Below the pieces are notes generated by a model, which saw only the letters and a program-made list of their open reading frames with translations, was not told the origin of the DNA and did not search any database. From Campylorhamphus procurvoides (lineage: Eukaryota; Chordata; Aves; Passeriformes; Dendrocolaptidae), in assembly GCA_013396655.1 (NCBI GenBank), contig WBMV01004991.1, positions 1-64,000 of the forward strand: 64,000 nt of DNA, read 5' to 3'. The translations under genes were made by a program, and so were the position numbers. Positions within the stretch are counted from its first letter, which is position 1, and each line of letters begins with the position of its first letter. Shown one piece after another: positions 10,792 through 23,604 of the stretch.

Positions 10792-13646
10792 CTTCAAAAA
10801 TAAAATGATAGAAATTGGTAATTTAACGGCATGGAGCAAGCAGTTTTCAGCTTTCCCTGCTGTGAATTGAGTCCATGCTTTTCTGTCTTAATCAGAATTT
10901 TATTTAAATAAGTTTCATTGTACCACAAGAAACAAGATTGTCAACTCATTCTCTTGCAGTGAGCCATGTTGTCTGCAGGGCCAGCTCAAAGCTTTCAGCA
11001 GTGTTGGCAGGATTGAATTTTGCAGTCCTAAGGTTGGAGGACTGGGCTTATCCTACTGCTGGATGGGGAAGGACAAAAGAAGGGCTGGAATGAAGGTGAG
11101 TCCTGGAGAGCCAGGCTTGCTACTCCTGTGCCACTGGGGTGGGACATCTGCCATATCCCCTTACTTGACTTTCCAGGGTTCTGCTGGTAGATAATGCAAA
11201 AGCTATCTTGTCCATTTCTACAAATCATCTGCTTGAGGTAACTGCTGACTTTGCCAGCGGCAGTGCCAGCTGTAGTTATTAGCTTGTCATGTTGAATGCA
11301 ATATGGAAGGCAGAGCAAATACTGGGGCCACTTTGAGCCACAGTGGGAGAGAGGTTTCAATTGGCAATGTGCCTGTAAAACTGCCTTTCCCCTGCTCTTG
11401 TTTATTTTGTGCAGGTACTCTTTCCACCTCCCATAGCACTGCTGTGAAATGTGTGTCTTGCCTTTGAATTCAAAGATCAGGATAAATTCTCTCTTTCACC
11501 AGAGTTTGACTTAGTTTGGGCACAATGAAAGGGAGAGTGACAGCCTTAGTTTGATCCTGGATGTAATTTAGATTTACTGAGAAATGTTAAACTCTGAGTC
11601 TGTCCTACCTTCTTCTCAACAATCAGCATTCCTACAGCACCAATGCCAGCCCTGTCTCCTTTATCTCTGCTTGTCTGTAGAACTCTCCTTTCTTGGAGGG
11701 AATTCTTGATTGCCCATTGCTTACCATAAATGGTGTAGCTTGAAGGACACGAAGAATTTGGATTCAGGGAGTTATCTAATTTACCCAAACTTGAGGAACA
11801 TGGGATCATGCAAGCTTTTTATTGGTTCTAAGTCTCACAACTTGCTGTTTTAAGGCATCAGGAGCAAAAACCTGTCCTGGTGTTAACTGGTTGAAGGGCT
11901 ATCTTTAGGATAGGATTGCATTGATGTAACAAACAAGATGGCCTAATCTTAAATCTAATTTTAAAATTCCTAACTGAAAGACAGATACCGCAGTAACTTT
12001 GGAGCCAGGTGTATCTGTGTTACGAAAGAGCAGCAACATGACTTCTGTGGGGCCAACATAGCCTGCATACACAGGCGCTTCTCAGGTTCCTCCTGTGGGA
12101 GATGTTTCGAATGCTCCACGTTAATCTGTGGGCTCCAGCTATCTCATCAGCCCTGCCTGGAGTGATTAGGGCAAGAAAGATTAGTCAAGGTTGGTCTTGC
12201 ACATGGATCTTTGATATCACTTGCAACCAGCACAGGCAAGATGTCAGCTGCCTATCCTTTATCGAGTGAGTGTTGCATCTTAGGAGCAAGCTGGGGTTCT
12301 GAACATTTTTGGAAGCACCCTCTCTGGGACTGCTGCTACTCTGGGATCAGTCAGCTGGGAAATGCTAGTCCTTCCTCCACAAACACTTCTCCAGCTCACA
12401 AGGTACCTTGTGATGAATATTTGAAACACTTAGCTATGGCCTTAAATACGTGGGTTAAAACAGTAATTGTAGCTAATCACTGAAGGGAATAATGAGACAC
12501 CTCTAGCCATCAGATGACCTTACCACAGTAATACCTGTCTTTTCACGTTTTATTGTCTAGTGACATGATGAAGGTTTGGAAGATAATTGAATAGCAGGCA
12601 TTCACAAGTGAAGCAGTGATTAAAGGAGCAAATAGCCTAACAAGCATGGTCAGGTACTGTGTATGTTTCAGCTGTTCATTTTGCTGAAGGCCAACAATTT
12701 ATGCTATACCCAGTGGCTACTGACTCTCTTCAGACTAGGTACATGCAATAAAACTGGAATGTTAATTGAGACAGAATGCAAGGCCTTAAAGGGACAGTGT
12801 TCTTACAGGTACTGGTGATACCTTATTCCAAGGTGCGTCACTGTTGAATTTTAGTTTAAACCATGGTCATTGAAATGCTTATGGGAAGGAATTAGTAAAA
12901 GAGGCAACATGTTTTGACACATATTGGACATCATCATTTCAAAGTGAAATACAGGGCTCATTTTTTTTCCCTGCAGGTGAGAAGACATATCAAACATTTT
13001 AAGGTAATGCTTGTGGTATATGAGAGACATACTCTGTTAATAACTGTGGAAAAATGTCAGTGTTGTGGAATTATTGACAGGTCTGACATAAAACTCAGTT
13101 TCTTCAACACCATTCCATCTAAACAGAATTAATGGGGTATTAGACTCTCAGGGTCTGTGACTGCAGGTGTATCACTCAATAAACAATTACCCAGCCATGC
13201 AGTTAGGGAGAAAAGGGCAGTGTTATGCTTAAAAGTACAAGCTTGTCAGTACTTTTTCTGCAGCAGGTACTTGTCTTGCTACTTGCAGGAATATTGACTC
13301 ACTGTGTAAATGGTCATAGTCTGTTCCCCACACAGCCCCAGCTTTACAGCTCTAGTAGGGTTTCTTGCAACTTGGGAAGAGCTCAAGAAGGAGCTCCTAG
13401 AGAGACAGTTTAAATGTTAGCTGTCCAGGCTCAGTTTCACAAAGGCATTCAAGGTTTAACATTTCAGTGACTAAATTCCCACTAAGGCCAGAGGGAAGTC
13501 AAGTATCCCTATAGGATATAGGTTTCAAGATATCATTGTGAATTTGACCTCTAGCATCCATAAAGCCTCGTGTTGAGTGGCACAAAATGTTTCCTGCTCT
13601 CCAGAGATTAAGCATATTGGTTAGCTACTAATCCCCACCTGTCACC

Positions 13647-13666
13647 AAAAGAAAAGAAAAAAAAAA
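13647..13666. repeat. A-rich low-complexity tract
   Basis: A run of adenines broken by single G bases. It is simple sequence with no further significance seen. Confidence 0.75.
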
Positions 13667-14264
13667 GGAACTGAGATCAGTAGCTGGAAAGCAAGTGTCT
13701 CTCCAGTACTACACCAGCTTGCTGGACCATCAAACCAAGCTGTGCTTGAAGGTTTGCCACATCTCCTGTTTTCTCATGAATGGGACATTGACAGCAGTTG
13801 AGGTCCTCATATTGCCTAGGTTCTCTGACATGAGAACAGTGCCGTGATTACTGATGAAGGGTGTTGATTCCACTCTCTCTGCTAACAAGCTGAACTGCCT
13901 CAGGCCAGTTCCCTGTTGTTTGTGGCACTACTACCTTTTCTCACACTTTCTCATGAGGCAACGCACTGGGATTTGTTCTGTGTGGAGTTTGGCTCCCAAG
14001 CATGTCCTTATCAGGTCATGTCACCTGGATCAGCTGGATGGCAGGCTAGAGGGGAGAGATATGGTTGTTGTACATATTGAACACTTTTAAGCGCATAAAG
14101 GCTTAGGAAGTTTTAGCTTTGCAGTTCTAAAGACCACATATCCTGTAAAGGTGTAATGATCCCTTCTTGAGGAGTTTTCCATGCATTTCCTCTTTGAAGA
14201 ACTGCACATATTTTAACCTGCGGAAAATCTATATCATGTTTTGATAGTTTTTGCCTGGTATTTT

Positions 14265-14283
14265 AGACTGTCTTGAACAGTCT
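14265..14283. repeat. Short inverted repeat
   Basis: AGACTGT and ACAGTCT flank a five-base loop, forming a perfect seven-pair hairpin. The loop and right arm also create a direct repeat of GTCTTGA. A stem of this size can be coincidence in a window this long. Confidence 0.5.
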
Positions 14284-17200
14284 TGATAGGTTTATATTTT
14301 CACTCAAATGCCACTGATTTCTTGTATATCTCTCCCTTTTAAAATTCAAATCAATAAAGAGGGATCAAAATTGTGTACCCCAAATCCCATTGAATGAGGC
14401 TGTGGACCAAAAATAGAGAAATAAGTGAATACCATTTAGAAAAAAATGAGAGCAGAAATATGTGAAAGTATGGAGAAAAAGTGATTTATGGAAGTCAGTC
14501 ATAAGCATCTTAATTTAGTCTTATGTGATCTACTTTATTTTTTTAAATACTGGTTTGTTTCTTTTTTTAAATTTCAGGGAAGAAGAAGAAGATCCATCTT
14601 GTGGCACAGTGCAAAGAAGAGGTGAGGCTGGGGAGGAGAACACTGAGCTGCTGGGATCTTTGCTTCTCATAAATAGCTAACCCTGGGGCTCCAGTAAGGT
14701 TTTGTTGTTGTGTCAGCTCCTTTCTGCCTCCTCTTCTTGTGTTTGGATAGCACCTCCTGCAGTGAAGGCAAAGCAGGCTAGTCAAGGAGGTGGTCACATG
14801 CCTTATGTAGCCTCGGCCTCTTGGAGGACATTGTCCTTGTGGGCCATTTGTCACCTAGCCTTACATTTGGGATGAAAGAAATGAGCCTTTCAAGTGAACT
14901 TTCCCATCTTTTCCACTCTCACTTAATTCCCAGATATCACAGTCAGGCAATATTGAGTCCTACAGCCCAGAATGTAGTCTGCAGCAATCTCTGGTTTGAC
15001 AGCAGGGCCAGGGTGTCTCAGTTGGGGCTTAATTTTGGCAACTCATTAGGTCCCATCTTATTTTATCCTTGTTTTCTTCTGCCTGGGATTAGAGTGCCTC
15101 TGCTGTCAAAGTTACTAATAGACCCCTGAGGCAGAAAATGTTTCTTCTTTAATGATATGTACTGTGCTACTTCACATCTGGAGTGCTGCAGGGCCACTCT
15201 TTTGGCTACCTCTCCCTTTGCTGGGGAGTGAGATGAAAAAATGACTGTCTTTCCTGGTACACCTTTAACATACTTTAGTTCAGTTTACATTAAATACCCA
15301 AGAGTGAGGACAGAATGACAGCTACTGTACTGTGTGAGCTGCCCAAAGGTAGACTCTGTTAATACAGAAGTTAGACAGTGTGACAGATAGATGGGAGATA
15401 AGCAAAAGGCTATTATCCCAAGGTAAAGTTATTTCAACATACTGCCAATAACCCCTACTTATAATTTGGATGAGAGGTGGGAAAGGCATGAGTTCAGCTG
15501 AGATCCTTTGACTGCCATCTACACCTTTCAGTGAGGCTCTGACACTTTATCAAAGAGAGGGGAAAAAAAGAAAGATCAGTCTTTATATTCTGGGCAGATG
15601 TCCAATAAGGAACTCCAGCAGAAGATTAAAGTCTTTAACATGAAAGAGAGATCTAGTGCAATGTGTAATATCCAGCAGTTCTAAAAATAAGCGTGTTTGT
15701 CAAGTCTGCAACAATCAGGCTGATTGCTAGCCTTGACAGCATGACATACAGCTTGCAATCTGGCACAGGGGAAAAATGTTATTCAAATATCTTCACAAAC
15801 AAGATGGCCTTTGCATTTACAGGAGAGGGACTGCATAACAGCCCTGGCCCAGCATGCCCAGTGATTTTCCCCGGCTGTGACAGCTCATTCCTGAGGAGCT
15901 GAGGGAGGAGTTGGAAAGACAGCTTCTGAGGAGGATTCAATAAAAACTGCTGCCTGATCTTGCAGGTGTGACCAGACCCTTCTAATGGTCATAAGAGAGG
16001 GAGCCCCTGGTACATCTGCTGGAGTGTCACATGTTGGTGGCTGAGTTGTTCAGACTTCCATCAGGAGAAGGGGAAAGATGAGCCAAGAGAGGTAGTGAGT
16101 TTTCAGCAACCAGTTGCTGAGCAGGGGGTAGGACCATTCTCCACACCAAAACACAGAACAGATAAGTGATCAGAGACTGGGGTGTACACAGAAAATGAGT
16201 GCTTGTGTGCTGATTGATTTCACAGTGTACTTCCTTTTGAATGCGAAGTTCTTCCCTAGGAGCAGGAAAGGAGCACTACACCAGACCCAATAATGGGAGT
16301 GGATTTTGGGGGAGGAATAAAACTGGGGTGGAAAAGACATGTAACTTGACTGCAGCTGTAAAGGAAGCTGAAGTTCAGAAGAGGATTCGCATATGGAATT
16401 GCTACCTTTCCGCTTCTAAGAATACTAAAGGAGCACTAAATATAAATTCAGGCTACAGACAAACTACCAGTTCATGTTCAGAAACGTCTGGTATTTATGG
16501 ACAGAAATCTGAACAGTGGCACTCAAAGAAATTCAATTTGCTTCCTGGCAAGGAGCTGCTGTCTTTGGGCTGGAAGTGGTATCTCCATAGCAGTGCTCTT
16601 CTGGGCACACAGAGTGCTTCTCTGAGGGAGGCATCAATGCACAGGCAGCCCTCTTCCAGGGACTGAGCTCCACTCGGAACCGGACTGGGACCAAGAACAA
16701 CTATATGCCCTCATAAAGAAGTCCCCAGAGAATAAGCATTTGTTCTTTCTAAGAAGTACGATTGACCTGGTTTTCTCTTGAAAAGTAAAAGGTTTTAGAA
16801 GTTCACTTCAGCTTTCAACTCTTCCTAATTGGGGGTGAAATTGTGCTTTTTGTGAGTCTGAAACCTGCAATGAAGTGTCTGGATATGAAATGCCATGTCC
16901 CTTGTCTTTCCTGGCTAGCCTTACTCATGACTCCAAGAGCTCCACATTTCCAAATCACTCCTTTCATTTCCAAGTGTTCTTCCGATCCCCTTTGATGCAT
17001 GAGATTTCTTTTACTTATTTTTTCTTTCTAGTAAGCCAAACACTAAAATCGAAATGTGAACATAATGTTAACCTTGCTAAACCCTGTTATAGGCCAAAAG
17101 AACTGCCACATACATAGCCAATGTTCTTTGCCACCTCATTAAAACTTAGGACAGCTGAATGCAAATACTCACATGACCAGAACGGCAGGCATTTGCAACC

Positions 17201-20200
17201 TTTCACATTAATAAAATTCCAGAGCACTTTATTGAAACATTGCAGCTCCACCCACTCTCCGAGACACCTCTGGGGTTTGTGAGCCTGAAGAAAGAAAGCA
17301 TCAGGCAACAGAACTATTTCTGGTTCTGGCAAGCATCCTCGGCTCACAGATGAAGTCTTTGATTCCTGTAGCTTTTTTTCTTCTTTTAAATGCAGAACTT
17401 ATGACTTCATACTTTCTTCCTGGGGTTAAGTAGTTCTGGTTCATACCCTTTTACTGCACATCACCGTCTAGAATAACTAACTTCTCATGCTCTATTTCTG
17501 TCAAAATAAAATACAAGTTCCTGACTCATGTCATCTGGGGCAGGTCCTGTTTTCACAGAAATTCACTATTTTTTGAAAAATACAAACATTTTAGGGAAAT
17601 ACAGCCACATATAGCTGGCTTAGTGTCTCACAGTTTGATCTCAGGGTTGGACTGGATGGGGAACACCCAGTTTCCCTTACTAGAGGTCAAACCATAGTTC
17701 ATATGCTTCTTCACTCTTCCTATGCCAGACCACAGGGCTGTTGCCCATGCTATTGGAAGCCTTCTGCATCTCTGAGGGATCCATAGGGATCTATCCTTGC
17801 TGTAGAGAGAGACATTGAATATACTGGTTCCATTAAACAGTTTGAAATAGTTCAGAAAGTTTAAGTAATGAGAAATGACCTTGTGGCAGTGCTTTGAGTG
17901 AGGACTGGAAAAGTGTTCCCATATACAAACATGTCCAAAATGTCTCTGTTTTCTGGGAAAGCCTTGTCCAATTAATCTTTGTAAGGTAAGCAATTAGTTA
18001 AATACTGTAATTTATGTGCTCACTCACCCATAAGTGTGAATTGCAATTCCTTGCCTCCTTGACCCTAAAAAGATCTGTCTGGGTTTAATGACTTTAATTC
18101 AGCTGGTATTTTACCCAGAGACACTATTGGCGATGTCAGCATTTCTTGCACGACAAGGGAATTACCCTGGGAAAGCAAATCCAAACCCATACCTAGGAAC
18201 AGATCCAATACTAGTACAGCCATGCTCAAGCAACCCACTTTTGAGCATCCAACAACCTGAGCACTGCTGTTTAAATTTACCATCAGCAATGTGTTTTTTG
18301 AGATCCCAGCTGTTACCTTGGGCTCACCAGGAGGACTGGCATGCAAAGCTTTCAGGAGGGAAAGAAAGATCCTGTTCTCTGCCAGTTTCAACACTGCTGT
18401 GTGATATGTAGGAGGCAGCAAAGCATGTCCAGAAACCAGCTAAGCTGGAAGAACAGCCAAACCTTTTGTGAGCGAGGTTCCTATTTTCAGCTGAGCAAAG
18501 GCATTAATGTTTCCTGAATACATTATTTCTGACATTTTAAAATGCCTGGCTTTAAAAAAGTTCAATAAAACTTGGCTCTATTACAGCTGTTATGAACTTT
18601 GTCATTGATTTCAGCAGACCAAGAATTTTACCTTGGACATACAGACCCACAAATCATCTATAAAAATCCACCTATTTAAGCTTAGTCTAAAATGTTTTTG
18701 TATTCACGTTTATGATAAAAGATGGAAGACCACACTGCCCATTTAAGTTGTGTCAGATGCTGAAAGCTCTTTTACATTTAAGGCATGATACTTGGGAATA
18801 GGATGACAGCCCATACAATTTCACTCTTTAGTAGCACATAATAGAGCAAGTGCCACCTGTTACAAAAGCTGTCAGCACTCTTTGGTGGAAGGGTGATTGA
18901 ACAATGAAAAACACTTGTCTGATCCAGTCAGGACTTATGATTATATGCTGCTGAGTACATTTTGGGTTTTAAGTCTATGAAAACATACAAACATGAATGC
19001 ATCTGTCTACATCACTGACCTTTGTCCCTGAGCTGGCAATTTTTTTCCTCCTTTTGCCTGTTACATATTTTACTTGCAAATATTTTACTCCACATCTCCT
19101 AACAAAGTTTCTTCCTCCATAAAATTTCTTTTGATCACCTATTTCATACACCTCATTACCCTAAATCTGCATGAAACAAAATCTGCTCAAACTCCCCAGG
19201 ATTAAGTTAGATTTTTTCCCCCGAGTAATTCCTCTCCTCCACTGTTGTTTGAGGTTAGGAGAAACAGCTTCCAGTCAGTCTATGTGGGCAGAAGACCTGG
19301 TAAGGAACAGAGGCCATCCCTTTTTGCAGAAGTGCCTAGGAGGATCTCCCTCTGTTTAAACAGGCCTTGCTATCACAAGTAGGATGTATATGGCTGGCTT
19401 CCATTTTTCCACACTGCCTTAGCTAAAAGGAGAATATTTTTTCACTCTCACTTATAAATGCATTTTGTAAGTTCCCTGAAGGCTTTGGATGAATTGTGCC
19501 AGACAAACCTTGTTTGTTAGGATACTTAGCACAATTACAATCGAACACCTGTTTTGTTATGACAACATTTCCCGTGTGTACAATCAATTCCCTATAGTCA
19601 CCCCGAGCCTGAGGCCTTCACTTTTTGCTTAAGGTTTGTTTTTGTTTGGTTAGACAAGAACTTAAGGCAAAGCAAAGTGGACATCCTGGCATTTGATCAG
19701 ATTCTAGCAAGTAGCTCAGAGACCTGCATGGCAAACCAAGGATGAGACTACAGAGATGCATTTCTACCTCGTCACTGTCATGCTTGGAGAAATGAGGATG
19801 GGTAAAAGGAAGGTGACAGAGGAAACTACTCAAGGACTTGGAAGCAGGTGAATCTTAGGTTTACGTAGGACCAGCCTGATGTCCTTAGCTCTGCCTGTGA
19901 TTGCAGGAATTGAGACAATAAGGTGCTTCTTGCAGGCTCAAGATTTGAAACTCCAGAGTTTGTGAAAAGCCTGGAGGAAAGGGCAAAGTTGCTTATGTGC
20001 TGGAATGCTTCAGGTTCCCTTTTGCAGTCCTCTCTCCTTCAGCAGGCCAAGCTATGTCTGCACTGTCACTCTTCTCTGCTCCTGAGCAGCTGAGCCCCAG
20101 CTGCTGACATTTCTAATCCCGTCACGCCCTTCTCCATCTTGGTTCTGACGAATGCAATCCAGCTTCTTCAGGGGAAGAGTGGAGGGTGGAGAAGGTGCTG

Positions 20201-20484
20201 GTGGGCAAGTCATCTCCTGCCTGCACATGTGGACCTGATGCAACCTTTACACTCAAAACAGGCCAGGATGCCTCGGGCATGTGGGTGCAATCTGTGGTCC
20301 CACTTTCTTGGGGGATTCCTACCAAAGATGTGGAAGACACAACAAGGGAATTTTCCCTCACAGCTCAACCCACTGCATTTCTGGTGCTGCCATGTACGTG
20401 TGGGAGGCAGCCTGTGCTTAGTAGAGTGAGCTGATGGAGCATCTACACTGTGTAACACCTCATTTGTACTGCCAACACATGTAG

Positions 20485-20908
20485 ATTCACAGAATTATGG
20501 GACAGCTGAGGCTGAAAGAGACCACAGGCAGGCTCCAGTTCAAGCTCGTGCTTGGAGCAAGGTCATTATGAAGGCAGATGTGTGGCTCAAGGCTTTATCC
20601 AACTGGGTCTTGAAAGGTCTGCCAGGTGGTGACAGCACAATCTCTCTGAGCAGTGACTTCCAGTATTCACTTCTCCATATTGTAAAAAAGACTTTTTTCT
20701 GATATCCATGCTGAACCTCTTGTTTCAGTTCATAACCATTGCTCCTCATCCTGCTGCCACACACCTCAGTGAAGATCCTGCCTCCATTTTCTCAACAACT
20801 TCCCTGTAGTTACGGAGGGGCTGAGAGACCTCCCTTATGTCCTCCCAAATGCTGTAGAAGCACAGTTCTCAATGGACTCTGATCTCTTCAGTGGTCCTCT
20901 GCTGAGCT
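20485..20908 (-). mobile_element. CR1-type LINE, truncated 3' portion
   Basis: The plus strand begins ATTCACAGAATTATGGGA and then follows the well-known reverse complement of avian CR1 3' ends. It has the region around the ACTTCCAGTATTCACTT block, then CATTGCTCCTCATCCTGCTG, then GGGGCTGAGAGACCTCCCTT, and ends near GTGGTCCTCTGCTGAGCTC. The element therefore lies on the minus strand with its 3' end at about 20485. It is 5'-truncated, as is usual for CR1, and clearly diverged from a young copy, so it is an old insertion. The minus-strand open frame within it is a remnant or shadow, not a working gene. The right boundary is approximate. Confidence 0.85.
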
Positions 20909-23179
20909 CATGCTTGCTTATCATTGTCTTTCCCATATCAGGCAGTCCAGCATGGAAGTTCATCTGTCTGGGATGAAGAGAGAAAAACATTGGCTACAAC
21001 ACCACCACCTGTACTCAGTTTTATTTTGTGCCTAAACACAGGCACAGAGAAGTTTTGTCTCACTTTCAGTTTTGTGAAAATGTCACAAGGAAAAATTTAT
21101 TCTTTAAAGCAGATTGTATTTGTTTCCATGTTTTGGATTTTTAATACTAGATTTTATACAGAATTAGGAAGTACATATATTTCATTTCAAAGCACATAAA
21201 CCAGATATAATACTACTGTTATTATGTAACATTTTCTTTGTATTAGTAGGATTTTAAATATGTAGGTCTACAAAAGCTACCTTTTTTTTAAAATTCAGAA
21301 TTAGGAAACTTCTAAGTTATTTTCAATATTTATTTTTCAAACAATTTATTGAATCACTGTGGAAAACTCTATCAAAATGTCTGATTTCAGCACACAGTTA
21401 TTTTTCCATTATGAAAAAATGCTTACATTGAAAGATGAGTCAGTGAAAAAGTTTATGAAGCTGAAGCAGTTGTTATATTAATGTTGAATTTTCTAAAAGG
21501 TGGATTATTTTAAGATAGAAACTGGCCTGCCAACATGCCACCAACTGCAGCTAATAATCTTATTCTGAATGCAACTTTGCAACTCAAAAACTTATAAATT
21601 CATTAAAAAATCAATTAGAAAAAAATCATGGTGAAAAGGCCATCAAAAATAATTCCATGAAAAAGATGTGGATTCATAGGGTGCCCTTATACCATAGATT
21701 TCTGGGTACTAAGGGGTTTTGCTGAATAAAAATATGCTTATCTTGTTTTGACAATAATCTCCAATCATGAAGTGTCAGACAGGATTGGACTGAGCTATGT
21801 GGGTCCTTCGTCTGGCACAGTTCTGTCCCTCTGATTTTATTTTACTTCCTCAAAAGTAACAGTATGCTCACTGTGATCAGTCACACAGTTCTCCTTTATA
21901 TAGTAGAGACTGCTGTACTTCTCTGATTTCCAGATGAAGACGTATTTAATTTTACCTACATGTATCTTGTTAAATATAAAATGTGTGTTGTGAAACATTG
22001 CTGTGCTTAATTTCTGCAAAAATATCCATTCAAGACACCCCAACTGACAACAGTCACTGAGAAAAATGCATTTAAAATGTCTATGCTCTGACTTGCTTTT
22101 GCACAGGAAATCACATGCCACAGATGCACATTTTGTTTTCAACTACAAACTTCAGACTTCTTTTTTTTTTCTCCCTGCAAGGCATACTGAGCTACCACTG
22201 CTGAGCTGTGCAGAGGCACAGTTAGCAAAGAAGCCCCTGGAAATCCCATCAGTATGTCAAGACTGATGTTATTGATGTATATGGGGAGACTTCTCATTCC
22301 AACCCCTGCTGCTTCTTTAGAAACCCAGAGGATTGTTAACATGGTTAGAGAGAGTTCATGAACTCTGCTCTGTATGAATGCAAAGTATCTGGAACATTGA
22401 AATGGAAGTGGAGACTCTCTTGCCTTTGTTTCTATTCATGTTCCTTTACATAATATTTTAATGATTAAGAACCAGATTCAGCCCCCAATATGCCTGCTGG
22501 TTTCTCTGAAGCCACCTGATTGTTACCAAACACAGAATTTAATCCTAAATTTTGTAAAAATAAAGTAATAAAATTCCCAGCTCTTCCAACTTCATAGAAC
22601 TTTCAAATAAAACCATTCCCTTTGGTTACTGCCATCTCTTGTTGATACTACTAGAAAGAAAAAGAGAAAATAAAGCTTAGAAGACTCAGCACAACCCTGT
22701 GAAGGTGACTTTGCGGTTCAGGCAGAAAGACAGGGTAAGTTCCTTCCATGGCATTTTAACAAGTTACACACACTCCACCAGGCAGGTGAAAGTCCTGATC
22801 CCTTATAACATCCTCAGTGCAGCGTATACCACTGAGGGGATTGTGAGGCATATGAAGCAGAGAATTACAGCGGTTGGTCCTTAATTTACACACCTAAGCC
22901 TCAATCAAGAAAACGCAAGTTATTTTGCTCGACTAGGTCCAGATCCCTCATGGATGTCAGTCTGCCACCAGCTGCCTCCACTGCCTTCCCTCCCTTTCTG
23001 GAGAGGTTCAGAAGAGCTTGTTAGACTGGGTCCCATTCTTCACCTGTGAAGTGTTCTCTCATCGTAAGCCCGTACCAAGTACTGCCTAAGAGCTTCTAGA
23101 AGGGACGAACTTCTATGCTATAACCTTATAGACACTTCTTGAACTGTCTATTTGCAAGCATTGCTGAGATTCCCCCACC
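20909..23179. other. Non-coding sequence, no recognised gene
   Basis: AT-rich DNA follows the CR1 copy. A near-consensus 5' splice sequence AGGGTAAGT lies on the plus strand at 22732-22740. It follows a purine-rich segment that could be a non-coding exon starting near 22652. No coding sequence is recognised. Confidence 0.5.
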
Positions 23180-23290
23180 TTTTTCTTTTTTTTCCTTCTT
23201 TTTTTTGGGTTTCTTTTGTTTGTTTTAGTTTGGTTTCTGGTTTGGTTTTTTTTTTTGGGGGGGGGAGGGGGTTGTTTGTTTTTGGTTTTT
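23180..23290. repeat. T/G low-complexity tract with T11-G9 run
   Basis: T-rich sequence with GTTT-type units surrounds eleven T followed directly by nine G, one A and five G (23246-23271). It is simple-sequence DNA, and the exact run lengths may be inaccurate in the assembly. Confidence 0.85.
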
Positions 23291-23582
23291 AATATAGCTT
23301 TCTCTTTTTGACATCTTGGACTCTTTTATAGTCAGTAGGCCAAATTCTAAGGAGTATAAAATTGATTTAGCTGCATACGAAAGGTCATCTTACACTGTGC
23401 TCTTAATTTCAATTTCTCAGTACTTTAGAGTTATAGGATGACTTATGAAATGCACAATAGCTACAAGATAATTTTAAATACCTTTTAGTTATAAGTAATA
23501 CAATGTTTACAGCCAGCATGCAACTAAGAAAACTGGTTGATACTGCTCTGGGTTGGTAGATCACTTTGGGAGAATAAATATA

Positions 23583-23604
23583 TGCTGCTGCAGCAGCAGC
23601 AGCC
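23583..23604. repeat. Short CTG/CAG repeat, self-complementary
   Basis: TGCTGCTG runs directly into CAGCAGCAGCAG, giving a short trinucleotide repeat whose two halves are complementary. It is too short to be called expanded. Confidence 0.8.

Larger units (their letters stand above)
10792..20484. other. Non-coding sequence, no recognised gene
   Basis: A long stretch of unique-looking DNA with no recognisable repeat family. The longest open frame in the window (plus strand, 16241-16666, 141 codons) is here, but its product has no recognisable domain and such a length is expected about once by chance. A patch with several CpG lies around 11985-12115. A+G-rich and A-rich tracts occur at 13647-13666 and near 14580. 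Near 17640 a short string, GGGTTGGACTGGATGG, resembles CR1 3' ends but its flanks do not support it. Confidence 0.55.

Noticed and set aside
11546..11809. Minus-strand frame with a segment (about 11610-11680) resembling an exon before GTAGGA
   Set aside because: Competing splice signals cut the frame inconsistently and no family is recognised.
16241..16666. Longest open frame in the window (plus strand, 141 codons)
   Set aside because: No recognisable domain and no clear splice context; about one frame of this length is expected by chance in AT-rich DNA of this size.
17635..17700. Possible plus-strand CR1 3' end (GGGTTGGACTGGATGG)
   Set aside because: Only about 16 bases resemble CR1 and the following sequence does not continue the match.
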